From Rhizobium sp. WYCCWR10014 (GTDB lineage Bacteria; Pseudomonadota; Alphaproteobacteria; Rhizobiales; Rhizobiaceae): a DNA stretch of 64,000 nucleotides. The position numbers and the translations under genes were made by a program. The DNA is taken from contig NZ_LXFU01000037.1 in the NCBI RefSeq assembly GCF_001657485.1, positions 248,001 through 312,000 of the forward strand. The letters run 5' to 3'. The notes under the pieces are model-generated. The model was not told the DNA's origin. It worked only from the letters and a program-made list of their open reading frames with translations, and ran no database searches. This document shows positions 51,230-59,791 of the stretch, piece by piece; position 1 is the first letter of the stretch, and each line of letters opens with the position of its first letter.

Positions 51230-52450
51230 CTAGCCCTGCAGCGTCTTGACCTTGGTGAGATCCGGGAAGAGCCGCATCCACAGCAGCACGACGACGATCG
51301 TGCCGAGCCCGCCGACAACGCCTGTGGCGACGGGCCCGAGGGCTGCCGCCATCATGCCGGATTCAAATTCGCCGAGCTGGTTGGAGGTGCCGATGAACAG
51401 CGAGTTGACGGCGCTGACGCGGCCTCGCATCTCGTCGGGCGTCAGAAGCTGCACCAGCGAGCTGCGCACGACGACGCTCACCGTATCGGACGCGCCGATG
51501 ACGAACAATGCCAGCACGGAAAGCGCGATGTTGGTGGAGAGCGAGAAGACAATGGTGGCGACGCCGAACACGGCGACGGCGGCGAGCATCTTGCGTCCGA
51601 CATTGCTGCTCAGTGGCCGGCGGGCGAGCACGATAGACATGGCGAGGGCGCCGACCGCCGGGGCCGCGCGCAGAAAACCGAGGCCCCAGGGACCGGCATG
51701 CAGGATATCGCTGGCGAACATCGGCAGCAGCGCCGTCGCGCCGCCGAGCAGCACTGCGAAGAGATCGAGCGAGATCGTGCCGAGCATGACCGGCCGGCTG
51801 CGGATGAAGGAGACGCCGGCAAAGACCGAGGCGAGCGTCACCGGCTCACGCTTGGCGGGGCTCCATTGCATGCGGATCGAGATGACGTTGAAGCTTGCGA
51901 CGGCAAAGAGCAGCGCCGCTATAGCAAAAGGCGCGACGGGGTGGAGACCATAAAGCAGGCCGCCGAGCGAGGGGCCGATGATCATCGCCGTCTGCATCAA
52001 CGAGGTCGAGGTTGCGACCGCCTTCTGCAACATCGAGGCCGGCACGATGTTCGGCAGCAGCGCCGCCATGGTCGGGCGCTCGAAGGCGACGACGGCGCCG
52101 AGCACGGTGACGGCGGCAAGGATGCCGGCCGGCGTCAGCCATTGCTGCCAGGTTGCAACCGCCAGCACCAGCGCCGTCACCGCCTCGATCACCTGGCAGA
52201 CAAGCCCGATGCGCCGCCGGTCGAACCGGTCGGCGACATGGCCGACGACGAAGGTCAGCACCGCCATCGGCAAAAACTGGCACAAGCCGACGAGGCCGAG
52301 CGCAAAGGCGCTGTGCGTCTGCTCGTAGATCATCCAGCCCATGGCGATGCCAATGGACTGGAAGGAAAGCGAGGAAAAGACGCGGGAGGCAGCGAAGTTC
52401 AGATAGCCGGGGTGGCGAAGAACGCTCCCCGGGCTTTGGGATATGTCCAT
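51230..52450 (-). CDS. MFS transporter (EntS-type exporter)
   Basis: A 406-residue inner-membrane protein with about 12 hydrophobic segments, resembling the enterobactin-exporter-like branch of the major facilitator superfamily. Features are FAASRVFSSLSFQ near the N terminus, GHVADRFDRRR in loop 2-3 and the symmetric second half. It probably exports a small compound; the substrate is not evident. The Crp/Fnr gene lies 129 bp upstream on the same strand. Confidence 0.85.
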   Translation of the reverse strand: MDISQSPGSVLRHPGYLNFAASRVFSSLSFQSIGIAMGWMIYEQTHSAFALGLVGLCQFLPMAVLTFVVGHVADRFDRRRIGLVCQVIEAVTALVLAVATWQQWLTPAGILAAVTVLGAVVAFERPTMAALLPNIVPASMLQKAVATSTSLMQTAMIIGPSLGGLLYGLHPVAPFAIAALLFAVASFNVISIRMQWSPAKREPVTLASVFAGVSFIRSRPVMLGTISLDLFAVLLGGATALLPMFASDILHAGPWGLGFLRAAPAVGALAMSIVLARRPLSSNVGRKMLAAVAVFGVATIVFSLSTNIALSVLALFVIGASDTVSVVVRSSLVQLLTPDEMRGRVSAVNSLFIGTSNQLGEFESGMMAAALGPVATGVVGGLGTIVVVLLWMRLFPDLTKVKTLQG

Positions 52451-52579
52451 TGCGATGTCACCGGCCGGCCAAGGCTGCGCCGGCCTTTATGAGAGTTTTC
52501 AAGGTCGGAGCGGTGTTCTGCCCGAATGGATGAATTGTCAATCGCAATGAACTGGTGTCAACGGATTGTGTGATACCTC

Positions 52580-53299
52580 TCACCGCGGTTCCCGGAAGAT
52601 GCTGAGATAGCCAGGATCGAATTCGGCGATTTCCTGCAGGCGTTCCCAGTCGACGATGGTGATCGTCCGGTTCTCCCATATGAACACGCCCTCGCGCCTC
52701 AGCGCCTGCAATGTCTTGTTGAGGTGGACGACGGAGACGCCGAGCACATCGGCCATTTCGATCTGCGTCAACGGAAACTGGAAGCTCGCGCCCCGCGTCC
52801 GCTTCACCACCTGCAGCCGCACGAAGAGTTCGCAGACGAGATGGGCGATATGGGAACGCTTGGAGCGCCGGCCCATGGCGACGATCCACTCGCGGTGGAT
52901 GGCGCCATCGACCAGCGTATCGAGCCAGAGCAGCCGGGTCAGATGCGGCATTCGCTCGGTGATCGCCTTGAGATCAGCGTGATCGGCGAAGGCGACATGA
53001 CAGGACGACAGCGCGACGATGCCGTGATCCATCTTCTTGATCGGGAAAGCATGCAGATCGACGAAATCGCCGGCGACATGCAGCGCGGTGATCTGGCGGC
53101 TGCCATCGGCCATCACCTTATAGCGCGCCGCAAAACCATCGAGCAGCAGCGTGCTGTAGCCCGGTCGGCTCCCTTCGGAGACGAGATCCTCCCCGGCAGC
53201 AAAATACCTGTCTTTGACGATGATCGCTCTGAGATGGCTTTCCTCTTCGGCCGACAGCACATCGCGGCTTCCGAGGTTCAGCAGCAGGGATTCAATCAC
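52580..53299 (-). CDS. Crp/Fnr-family transcriptional regulator
   Basis: A 239-residue regulator: cyclic-nucleotide-binding-type beta barrel (about 20-140, ASEGSRPGY-like core written as SEGSRPGYS) and a C-terminal winged helix with FPLTQIEMADVLGVSVVHLNKT (about 175-196). It lacks the N-terminal cysteine cluster of oxygen-sensing FNR, so it is not an iron-sulfur sensor of that type. Short distance to the MFS gene suggests it may control it. Confidence 0.88.
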   Translation of the reverse strand: MIESLLLNLGSRDVLSAEEESHLRAIIVKDRYFAAGEDLVSEGSRPGYSTLLLDGFAARYKVMADGSRQITALHVAGDFVDLHAFPIKKMDHGIVALSSCHVAFADHADLKAITERMPHLTRLLWLDTLVDGAIHREWIVAMGRRSKRSHIAHLVCELFVRLQVVKRTRGASFQFPLTQIEMADVLGVSVVHLNKTLQALRREGVFIWENRTITIVDWERLQEIAEFDPGYLSIFREPR

Positions 53300-53433
53300 G
53301 GTCTTGCCCGCCGATATCGCTGGAGCCCGACCGATTTTCGCTGCGACCCATATTTTCTATAAGAATCAATGCCTAGCCTCTGGAACAATTGTCTTCATCT
53401 GTGATTTCTCCCTGTGACGCGCAGGGAAAAAAC

Positions 53434-53679
53434 ATGGCTCGCTACTATTTCGATCTACACAACGGGGAAGGTCCCACGCGCGATGAGCACGGCACCGAGC
53501 TCAGATCTCGTGAAGACATTCCGAAAGAAGTGACCCGCATCCTGCTGGATGTGGCCCGCGACGAACTGCCCGCGGGTGATCGCATGACCATCGCCATCAC
53601 GGTTCGTGACGAGAGCGGCGATCCGGTCACGGTTGCCAGCCTCGTCTTCAACAATGAATGGCTCGACGTCTTACGATAG
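53434..53679 (+). CDS. DUF6894-like small protein (A)
   Basis: An 81-residue protein beginning MARYYFDLHNGEGPTRDEHG, the signature of a very common small rhizobial family (DUF6894). AGGGAAAA lies before ATG 53434, and the longer frame is rejected. A related gene lies 159 bp downstream on the opposite strand. Function unknown. Confidence 0.8.
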   Translation: MARYYFDLHNGEGPTRDEHGTELRSREDIPKEVTRILLDVARDELPAGDRMTIAITVRDESGDPVTVASLVFNNEWLDVLR

Positions 53680-53837
53680 CGGTCGCCGTTTAAGGGCTGC
53701 CGCCGGTCACTCCTACGCATCAATCCGACTCGGTCGTTGGCGCGACGCTAAGACCCGCCTTCATAGCCAGCAATTAAATTTGACATAGTCTTTTGATTGC
53801 TTTGGCTCGAGCGACCGGCATTCACAGCTTGGCGTGC

Positions 53838-54080
53838 CTATCGTGGCTGTTTCGCAATTTCTTCGAGAATCAGCCGGATTTCCGCGAGAGGGCGCCGGCT
53901 TTCATCGAAGAGCTCCACCGACATCATGTTCAGAGGTGCTGCCGGCAGGCCTTCGGTGGCCATCTCCGCCAAGACGCGCCGTGCCTCCGCTTTCGCAGCT
54001 TCGATGGATTCAAAATCATATGCCGTCTCGGTCGTCCCGGCGCCATCACGATCGAAGAGCTGAAAATAGAATTTTGGCAC
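53838..54080 (-). CDS. DUF6894-like small protein (B)
   Basis: An 80-residue protein starting at GTG with GGGGAG upstream: MPKFYFQLFDRDGAGTTETA, then FESIEAAKAEARRVLAEMA, matching the DUF6894 layout of a beta hairpin followed by a helix. It is convergent with the other family member. Function unknown. Confidence 0.75.
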   Translation of the reverse strand: MPKFYFQLFDRDGAGTTETAYDFESIEAAKAEARRVLAEMATEGLPAAPLNMMSVELFDESRRPLAEIRLILEEIAKQPR

Positions 54081-54161
54081 GACACATCTCCCCGCTAGAT
54101 GATCCTAACGGTCCGGCGGCAAACATGTTCCGCCGGAACGGGTTCAATGTCATGCGTGACG

Positions 54162-54560
54162 TCAGAAGGCGCCGGCTTCCGGAGAGGCCATCTCCTCGAT
54201 GCCGTCGACACGGTCGGGATAGAAGGCGAGATGGTCCTTGATGCTGCTGACCGCGGCATTCGGGGCCTCGTAGGTCCAGACGGCATTCTTCGAGCGCTCG
54301 CCGCCCGGAATGATGCTGTAATAGGAGGCGTCACCCTTATAGGGGCAATGGCTGCTATGGTCGGTGCGCTGAAGCAGCGACATGTCCACATCCCTGCGCG
54401 GAATATATTGCACCGGCGGATAGGAGGCCTCGCACAGAGTCAGCGCATCGCGCGTATCGGCAATCGTCTTGCCGCCGAGCGTGACGACGACGCGGGAGGG
54501 ATTGTGCTCGACGGTGATCGGATGATCCGGCCCCGGAATCTTGAACGACTTGTCTGACAT
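54162..54560 (-). CDS. DUF427 family protein
   Basis: A 132-residue protein with the DUF427 pattern: IADTRDALTLCEASYPPVQY (about 34-53), SHCPYKGDASYYS near 71 and AVWTYEAPNAA near 92. The family forms a small beta-barrel of unknown activity. It is the downstream partner of no clear operon. Confidence 0.9.
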   Translation of the reverse strand: MSDKSFKIPGPDHPITVEHNPSRVVVTLGGKTIADTRDALTLCEASYPPVQYIPRRDVDMSLLQRTDHSSHCPYKGDASYYSIIPGGERSKNAVWTYEAPNAAVSSIKDHLAFYPDRVDGIEEMASPEAGAF

Positions 54561-54657
54561 CGGGTTCGTCTCCAGAAGCTATCGATCGCCTAGAGATAGG
54601 GCGGGCATGCCGCCAACCCAAGGCCCGGAACACCACCTTTGCTGAAGTCTCGCTCCC

Positions 54658-55350
54658 TTAGAATTCGAAGCGCGGCGATAGCGGACTGAGTATCGCCGTT
54701 TTCGCCACCACCGGCCAGTGACGTGCAAGCGCATCCGCAACTGTTTCGACCAGCCTAGCGATATCGTCGCCGGCGGAGGCATGCAGGGCCTCGGCAACGA
54801 TCAGCACCGAGCACGTCGTCTCCCGCACCGCCGAAAGCCCGCTCTGCCGGTTCGTCCAGCGCCGCGCATGTGCCCTGTGCTCATCGTCTGCGAAGATCAC
54901 TTCGTTCACCTCCGGATGCTCGATTTCACCGCCGAAGGTCAGATAGGTCTCGTCACCCTTGGCTCGCCGGACTTCGAGATCGCCAGCGATCTTTTCAGCG
55001 TCGAAGACGGCGATCGGAATGGCGAAGGCGAGCGAAATCGCATTGCAGAGATCGATGAGCGGATGCAGGCGCGGCAGCGCATATTCCTGGCGGAAGCGGC
55101 GCAGCAGCGCCTCGGAAGCGCAGCGATATTGCGTCGGCTTCAGCCCCATGCGGGAAAAGCCGCGCCGCCAAGCCTGGATTTCAGGGAATTCGCCTTCCTG
55201 CGCTTTGGCCAGGCGGCCCTCGGCGATCGCGTTGAAGTCTGCGATCGCCGCCTCGACATCGGCACCCGCATGGATGCCTCCCGCATGCAGCGCGCCGGCG
55301 CGAAGCTCCGGAAAGGCCTGCCATAGGGCATCGGAATGGCTGAACTGCAT
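54658..55350 (-). CDS. B3/B4 domain protein (tRNA-synthetase-like)
   Basis: A 230-residue stand-alone protein resembling the B3/B4 editing-type domain of phenylalanyl-tRNA synthetase beta chain. Recognisable stretches are WRRGFSRMGLKPTQYRCASEALLRR (spread over residues 65-90) and PLIDLCNAISLAFAIPIAVFD near 98-118. A role in editing mischarged tRNA or binding related ligands is possible but unproven. It ends the EamA transporter transcript, 3 bp apart. Confidence 0.82.
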   Translation of the reverse strand: MQFSHSDALWQAFPELRAGALHAGGIHAGADVEAAIADFNAIAEGRLAKAQEGEFPEIQAWRRGFSRMGLKPTQYRCASEALLRRFRQEYALPRLHPLIDLCNAISLAFAIPIAVFDAEKIAGDLEVRRAKGDETYLTFGGEIEHPEVNEVIFADDEHRAHARRWTNRQSGLSAVRETTCSVLIVAEALHASAGDDIARLVETVADALARHWPVVAKTAILSPLSPRFEF

Positions 55351-55353
55351 GAT

Positions 55354-56250
55354 CTATCTCCCCCCGGCAAGTTTGACGGTGCGGTTCCCGGCAAAGGCAA
55401 GTCCGAGCACGGCCGCAAGCACGCAGGCGATGCCGGCGATCTGGCTGAGCCCGACCGGCTCACCAAGGATGATGAAGGCAAGCATGACGGCGGAAACCGG
55501 CGCCAGCGCGGTGAAGAGCGCGGCCTCCGTGCCGCTCACCCTTTCTGCCCCCGCATACCACAGCAGAAATCCGCCGACTGTCGGCACCAGCGCATAATAG
55601 ACGACGGCGGCGACAGCGCTTGTCGAAATGCCATGTGCGAAAGGCGCTTCGAAAATGGCCGGGATGGCGGCGACGATGAAGCCGATGCCGGTCATCAGCG
55701 CCGACTGGGCAAGCGGCGCAATCTCCGTCTTCAGCTTCTTGTTCAGCAGGATGAACAGTCCCTCGCAGACGACCGCCAGGAAGATCAATGCATTGCCGGA
55801 GAGCGATCCTCCGGCCGCATCCGGCGTGAAGGCGATCGATAGCACGCCTGCCGTCGCAAGCGCCACGGCCAGAAGCAGGGCACGCTGCGGCCGTTCGCGA
55901 AGCAGCAGGATGGAGATTGCGGCCGACACGACCGGCAGCGTGCCGACGATGACGCCGGCATCGGCCGCCGAGGTCAGGCTGAGGCCGGAAATCAGCAGCG
56001 TCGTATAACCGACACTGCCGGCCCCCGCCTGGATTAGCAGAATGAGGCGGTCTTCCCTGCAGAGTTTCGGCAGCCGCGCGCCAGTCGCCCGCATCAGCAG
56101 GAGCAAGACAGGAAAGGCGATGGCGAAGCGCAATGCGGTGGCGCCGAACGGCGGCAGACCCGACGCGATGAGTTTGCTTGCGATCACAGTGCTTCCGACT
56201 GTCAGCATCGCCAGCGCCAGATAGAAAAACCCAAGAACCTGTCTCGACAT
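55354..56250 (-). CDS. EamA/DMT-family transporter
   Basis: A 298-residue inner-membrane protein with about ten hydrophobic segments in two EamA repeats, seen in FGATALRFAIAFPVLLLL and later AALFTALAPVSAVMLAFIILGEP. Such drug/metabolite transporters export amino acids, nucleotides or drugs. The AraC-type regulator lies upstream in the same orientation, across a 360-bp gap with a dispersed repeat and gene remnant. Confidence 0.87.
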   Translation of the reverse strand: MSRQVLGFFYLALAMLTVGSTVIASKLIASGLPPFGATALRFAIAFPVLLLLMRATGARLPKLCREDRLILLIQAGAGSVGYTTLLISGLSLTSAADAGVIVGTLPVVSAAISILLLRERPQRALLLAVALATAGVLSIAFTPDAAGGSLSGNALIFLAVVCEGLFILLNKKLKTEIAPLAQSALMTGIGFIVAAIPAIFEAPFAHGISTSAVAAVVYYALVPTVGGFLLWYAGAERVSGTEAALFTALAPVSAVMLAFIILGEPVGLSQIAGIACVLAAVLGLAFAGNRTVKLAGGR

Positions 56251-56343
56251 TCAGCGTCTCCTGTTGGAAGCGCCGAGAAAACAGCAGGGATGGATCAGGG
56301 TCTTGAACGAAATTGCAGGCACAAAACAAAGAACTAAAGCGCG

Positions 56344-56516
56344 GCGGCCAGCCCCGTCCTTCGAGGCCCCTTACGGGGCACCTCAGGATGAGGCTGGAGA
56401 GAGGTGGCAGCCGGCGGTACCCACGATCAGCCCTCATCTTGAGGCGCGCAGGCTGCAGGCCGGAGCCTCGAAGGACGAGGGCGGGTGGCTGTACCTCAAG
56501 CACGGAGGACTGATCT
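56344..56516. repeat. Large inverted intergenic repeat
   Basis: Outer arms CGTCCTTCGAGGC and GCCTCGAAGGACG, with inner CTCAGGATGAGG / CCTCATCTTGAG segments, form a repeat of about 170 bp common in rhizobial intergenic DNA. Confidence 0.7.
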
Positions 56517-56521
56517 CTCCA

Positions 56522-56605
56522 TCACCTACCCGACATCCTGCTGATCGAAACCCCGGCATCCGCCAGCATCGCCGTGCCGGTGACGAAGCTCGACATGCCG
56601 GCATC
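56522..56605 (-). pseudogene. C-terminal fragment of a short-chain dehydrogenase
   Basis: The minus strand reads SDAGMSSFVTGTAMLADAGV then SISRM and a stop. This matches the end of classical SDR oxidoreductases (SD-x-SFVTG-x-x-x-x-x-DGG). Only about 28 codons remain, directly after the AraC-type gene. The rest of the enzyme is missing. Confidence 0.6.
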
Positions 56606-56607
56606 GC

Positions 56608-57414
56608 TCAGAGAAAAGCGCCGGCATAGAGGCGCGGCGACAGACCGTATTTGCGCACGAAGACACGCGTCATGTGGCTCTGGTCGGCAAAGCCGCTGGC
56701 AAAAGCCGCTTCCGCAAGCGGCATGCCCTGAGCGATCAGCCGGCGGGCGATATGGATGCGGGCCTGGACGAGATAGGCGTGCGGCGTCAGGCCGGTCGCC
56801 CTGGCAAAACCGCGCAGCACCTGGAAGCGGCTGAGGCCGCTTTCTTTGGAGAGATCGGCAAGCGAGACGGCGGCAAGCGGATCGTCGTCGATCAGGTTTC
56901 GAGCCGCGCGGATCGACGCCGGCACCAGCGGCCGCTCTTCGCTACCAGAACACTCCCGCATGACATCGGCGACGAGTTGCAGAAGCAGTTCCTCGCAGAG
57001 CAGCTCCGCCGCCGCCCTGCCGCCGGTCACCGCGTCAAACAGCATTTCGAAGCGGGCGGCGATCACCGCATTGCGGATGACAGGATGCGGGATTTCCGAT
57101 CGCCCTGCCCCGCTTTCGCTGATCTCTTGCGACAGACCGCTGACGATGGCGGGATCGAAATAGAGGATGCGCCACGACCGCCCCTCGCCGATCGGCGCGC
57201 CGTCATGCACTTCGTTCGGATTGACCGTGATGATGTCGCCGGCCTCAGCCTCCACCATGCCGCGGCCGCTGAGCGACGACTGCGCACCGGCGGACATCAA
57301 GCCGATGCCGAATTGCTCATGCGTGTGCCGGTCGAAGCTGTGAGGCGTTTCTGCTTCCACCGCTTCGACGCCAGCCAGCGCCGAGCGCAACATCCTGAAT
57401 TGGTTCTTCGCCAT
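56608..57414 (-). CDS. AraC-family transcriptional regulator
   Basis: A 268-residue regulator with an N-terminal cupin-type sensor (FDRHTHEQFGIGLM at about 27-40; VNPNEVHDGAPIG) and two C-terminal helix-turn-helix units (SLADLSKESGLSRFQVLRGF and PLAEAAFASGFADQSHMTRVF). ATG 57414 is used because the upstream codons do not match the family. It is probably the regulator of the EamA exporter downstream. Confidence 0.9.
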   Translation of the reverse strand: MAKNQFRMLRSALAGVEAVEAETPHSFDRHTHEQFGIGLMSAGAQSSLSGRGMVEAEAGDIITVNPNEVHDGAPIGEGRSWRILYFDPAIVSGLSQEISESGAGRSEIPHPVIRNAVIAARFEMLFDAVTGGRAAAELLCEELLLQLVADVMRECSGSEERPLVPASIRAARNLIDDDPLAAVSLADLSKESGLSRFQVLRGFARATGLTPHAYLVQARIHIARRLIAQGMPLAEAAFASGFADQSHMTRVFVRKYGLSPRLYAGAFL

Positions 57415-57489
57415 CGTCTGTCCACAGATCCGATCACCGGGCACTTTGCCAGCCGCTTGGACATGACGCAATCGTTGCAGCCTGGAGGC

Positions 57490-58287
57490 CTAAAAGAACT
57501 CATCGAGCAGCTGATAGTATTCGAGCCGAGCCGGATCAGTGGCCGGCATGCCATAGCGATCAAGGAAGGGCTGCACCAGCGCCTCGCCGAAATTATGGGC
57601 GATGCTGCGGCAGGCGAGCGCGATATCCTGGTGGCGGTCGGCGACACCGAGCCGGCTGCAGTCGATATAACCCGAAAATCCCTCTTCCGATGCGATGAAA
57701 TTCGGCAGGCAGGCGTCGCCGTGGGTGACGACGAGATCCTCGCCTTCCGGCCTTTTCCGCTCGAGTTCGGCAAACAAGGCTTCAGCACTCTTTCCAAGCC
57801 GCGTCTCGTCAAAATCGGTCTCGTCGACGATGCCGGCCTGCATCCGCGCTTTTGCGGCCGCGATACGTCTCTCCAGCCGATGATCGAACGGGCAGGATGC
57901 GATCGGCAGGCGATGCAGGTCAAGAAGTCCCGCCGCCAGCAGCTCGACCCGCGCAAGCGGCATCAGCACTGATGCACTGGCGAGATCACTCCCGGACAGC
58001 GCACTGATCAGCAGCCGGTTGTGCACACCGTCACTGTCCTCTGCAATGATATCGGGACAGGACAGACCGCAAGTCTTGAGCCAGCGAAGCCTGGCTGCCT
58101 CGTCGGCGAGTTCGCCGAAAGCACCAGCCTCTTCGACCTTCAGATAAAGCGTCGGCAATCCGGGAGCTTCCAGCCGAAAAACGCTCGCGGCCGAACGACC
58201 GAGCGCATCGCGTTCGAACCGGTAACCGGCTAGGCGGGCATCAAGTGCGCCCGCTGACAACGGTTGATCCTCTTGTGAAATCGACAT
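57490..58287 (-). CDS. APH(3')-family aminoglycoside phosphotransferase-like protein
   Basis: A 265-residue kinase of the APH(3') family. The Brenner motif VVTHGDACLPNF (catalytic Asp, Asn) lies near residue 190 and the metal-binding region GYIDCSRLGVADRHQDIALA near 208-227. The C-terminal LLDEFF is characteristic of APH(3') enzymes. YLKVEE near residue 48 carries the ATP lysine. The full length suggests a functional enzyme. Whether it gives kanamycin/neomycin resistance or phosphorylates another substrate cannot be said. Core-like codon use suggests long residence. Confidence 0.9.
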   Translation of the reverse strand: MSISQEDQPLSAGALDARLAGYRFERDALGRSAASVFRLEAPGLPTLYLKVEEAGAFGELADEAARLRWLKTCGLSCPDIIAEDSDGVHNRLLISALSGSDLASASVLMPLARVELLAAGLLDLHRLPIASCPFDHRLERRIAAAKARMQAGIVDETDFDETRLGKSAEALFAELERKRPEGEDLVVTHGDACLPNFIASEEGFSGYIDCSRLGVADRHQDIALACRSIAHNFGEALVQPFLDRYGMPATDPARLEYYQLLDEFF

Positions 58288-58387
58288 GATATCCGCGCCA
58301 TTGACGCTGCCGTATTATCGCGACAAGGCGACGCACTACAAGCGGCACGATCAGTCAGCGCACATCGGCACTGAACCTTCGGAGACC

Positions 58388-58549
58388 TCAATGAACGGTG
58401 TCGGCGGGGGCAGCTTCGAGCAGGATTTCGAAAGCCTCTTCCAGAGCAGCCACAAGAATATCGGTCAGTTCATCGCCCTTGTTTTCCAGGAACAGCGTGC
58501 TCACGGCCTCGTCCTGACGCTCAAAGAAACGCTCGATCTCATTCGACAT
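58388..58549 (-). CDS. Small acidic helical protein
   Basis: A 53-residue protein with AGAGGA 6 nt before the ATG: MSNEIERFFERQDEAVSTLF and VAALEEAFEILLEAAPAD, strongly helical and acidic. No family is recognised. It is too short for most gene callers but has a convincing ribosome site and GC-rich third positions. Confidence 0.55.
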   Translation of the reverse strand: MSNEIERFFERQDEAVSTLFLENKGDELTDILVAALEEAFEILLEAAPADTVH

Positions 58550-58655
58550 ATCATTGTCCTCTTCTTCACCGGATCATCACGGCCATGGGAAGAAGCTAGG
58601 TAGGGTTGCTTGCGCGTGGCTGTTGCCGGTGAGACGCAATCCAGGATCACGAGGA

Positions 58656-59714
58656 CTAGTCACGAATTTCATATTTCGCATACTGACTGCGGGGGATCAA
58701 TCCACCAACCTCGTGGGCAAACGACACGACTTTCGTCGCTTCCTCATCCACCTCGCACCGGAAACGAACCTGGTACCAGCCCTTGACTGTGCCAAAGGCG
58801 GCATCCCTTACATCAAGGATGGTACCGGCTCGCAATCCAAAACTAGGCAATGCGGACGGGAAATAAGGCGGCGAACCGTGAACGAGTTGGCCCTGAAGCT
58901 CGGTGGTGCAAAGCGTGGCCACTCGATCTTTGCGTGGAAGACCACTGACCGCAGTTTGCGCAAACAAACTGCCATCTTCCGTCCGTGAAAACAGCGTTTT
59001 TGCCTTGGGCAGATCGTCTTTAGCTATCACTTTCGGTTTCTCAGCGGTCTGCTGCTCCGGCGGCTTGGTCTGCTCGATACTTGTATTGGCTTCGCCGGAG
59101 ACGTCTGTCGGCGGCCCATTGCGCTCCGGAGAAACTTCAGTCGTCGCGACCTCCGGAAGCTTCACATCGTCCGGCACCGGCTTTGACGGAGGCTCCTCAG
59201 TTTTTGGTTTTTCTGCAGCAGTCTTTGTCGGCATCTGCGCCGGGTCGGCATCGTGCTGCGGCGGAGTTGTTGCGGGTTTGGTTTCGCCCTGAGAAGAATT
59301 TCCCGCCAACGACTTTTCGGGGCCACTATTCCTGTCGCCAAACTCGATGACAGGGCTCAGAGTCGGCATGGGCCTCGGCTTAGCTTGCTCGGGAGTCTTG
59401 CTGGCCGGCGGCGGAGGTGGTGGCGGTGGCGGTGGCGGAGGTGGTTCCTTCTTCGCCTCTTCCGGCGGCTTCGGTTCCGGTGGCTTTTCCTCGGGCTTGG
59501 GCTCCGGCTTCTTCTCCTCCGGCGGAGGAACGAGCTCCACCTTCACGCTCTCGTCTTCGACAGGCTTCGGCTCGATCTTCGGCAGCCCGAAAATGAGAAG
59601 AGCAACGATAGGAATATGGGCAGCAACGGACGCAACGACGCCCCAGCGGATTTCAGGCCGCTGCTTTCCCGTTTCGTGCTGCGCTTCCGCCGGTTCTACG
59701 TCTTCTTCTGTCAC
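58656..59714 (-). CDS. DUF930 protein with proline-rich TonB-like linker
   Basis: A 352-residue envelope protein. A short cytoplasmic N terminus is followed by one membrane segment (IRWGVVASVAAHIPIVALLI), then a long Pro/Glu/Lys-rich region including about 13 consecutive prolines (about residues 90-105), like TonB-type periplasm-spanning linkers, and a C-terminal DUF930-like domain (VATLCTTELQGQL, GWYQVRFRCEVDEEATKVVSF). GTG 59714 is inferred as the start. The next gene upstream is a shorter paralogue. Confidence 0.75.
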   Translation of the reverse strand: MTEEDVEPAEAQHETGKQRPEIRWGVVASVAAHIPIVALLIFGLPKIEPKPVEDESVKVELVPPPEEKKPEPKPEEKPPEPKPPEEAKKEPPPPPPPPPPPPPASKTPEQAKPRPMPTLSPVIEFGDRNSGPEKSLAGNSSQGETKPATTPPQHDADPAQMPTKTAAEKPKTEEPPSKPVPDDVKLPEVATTEVSPERNGPPTDVSGEANTSIEQTKPPEQQTAEKPKVIAKDDLPKAKTLFSRTEDGSLFAQTAVSGLPRKDRVATLCTTELQGQLVHGSPPYFPSALPSFGLRAGTILDVRDAAFGTVKGWYQVRFRCEVDEEATKVVSFAHEVGGLIPRSQYAKYEIRD

Positions 59715-59791
59715 AGCAGCGATGTGGCCTCTAAAGCCGGCAGCATCAAGCCACAAAAGAAAAAAACCGCGTGATCGAGCAGCAATGGGAG

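Noticed and set aside
51146..52492. 448-codon frame antisense to the MFS transporter
   Set aside because: Shadow frame with Arg/Asp/His-rich composition; the opposite strand has 12 hydrophobic segments and family motifs.
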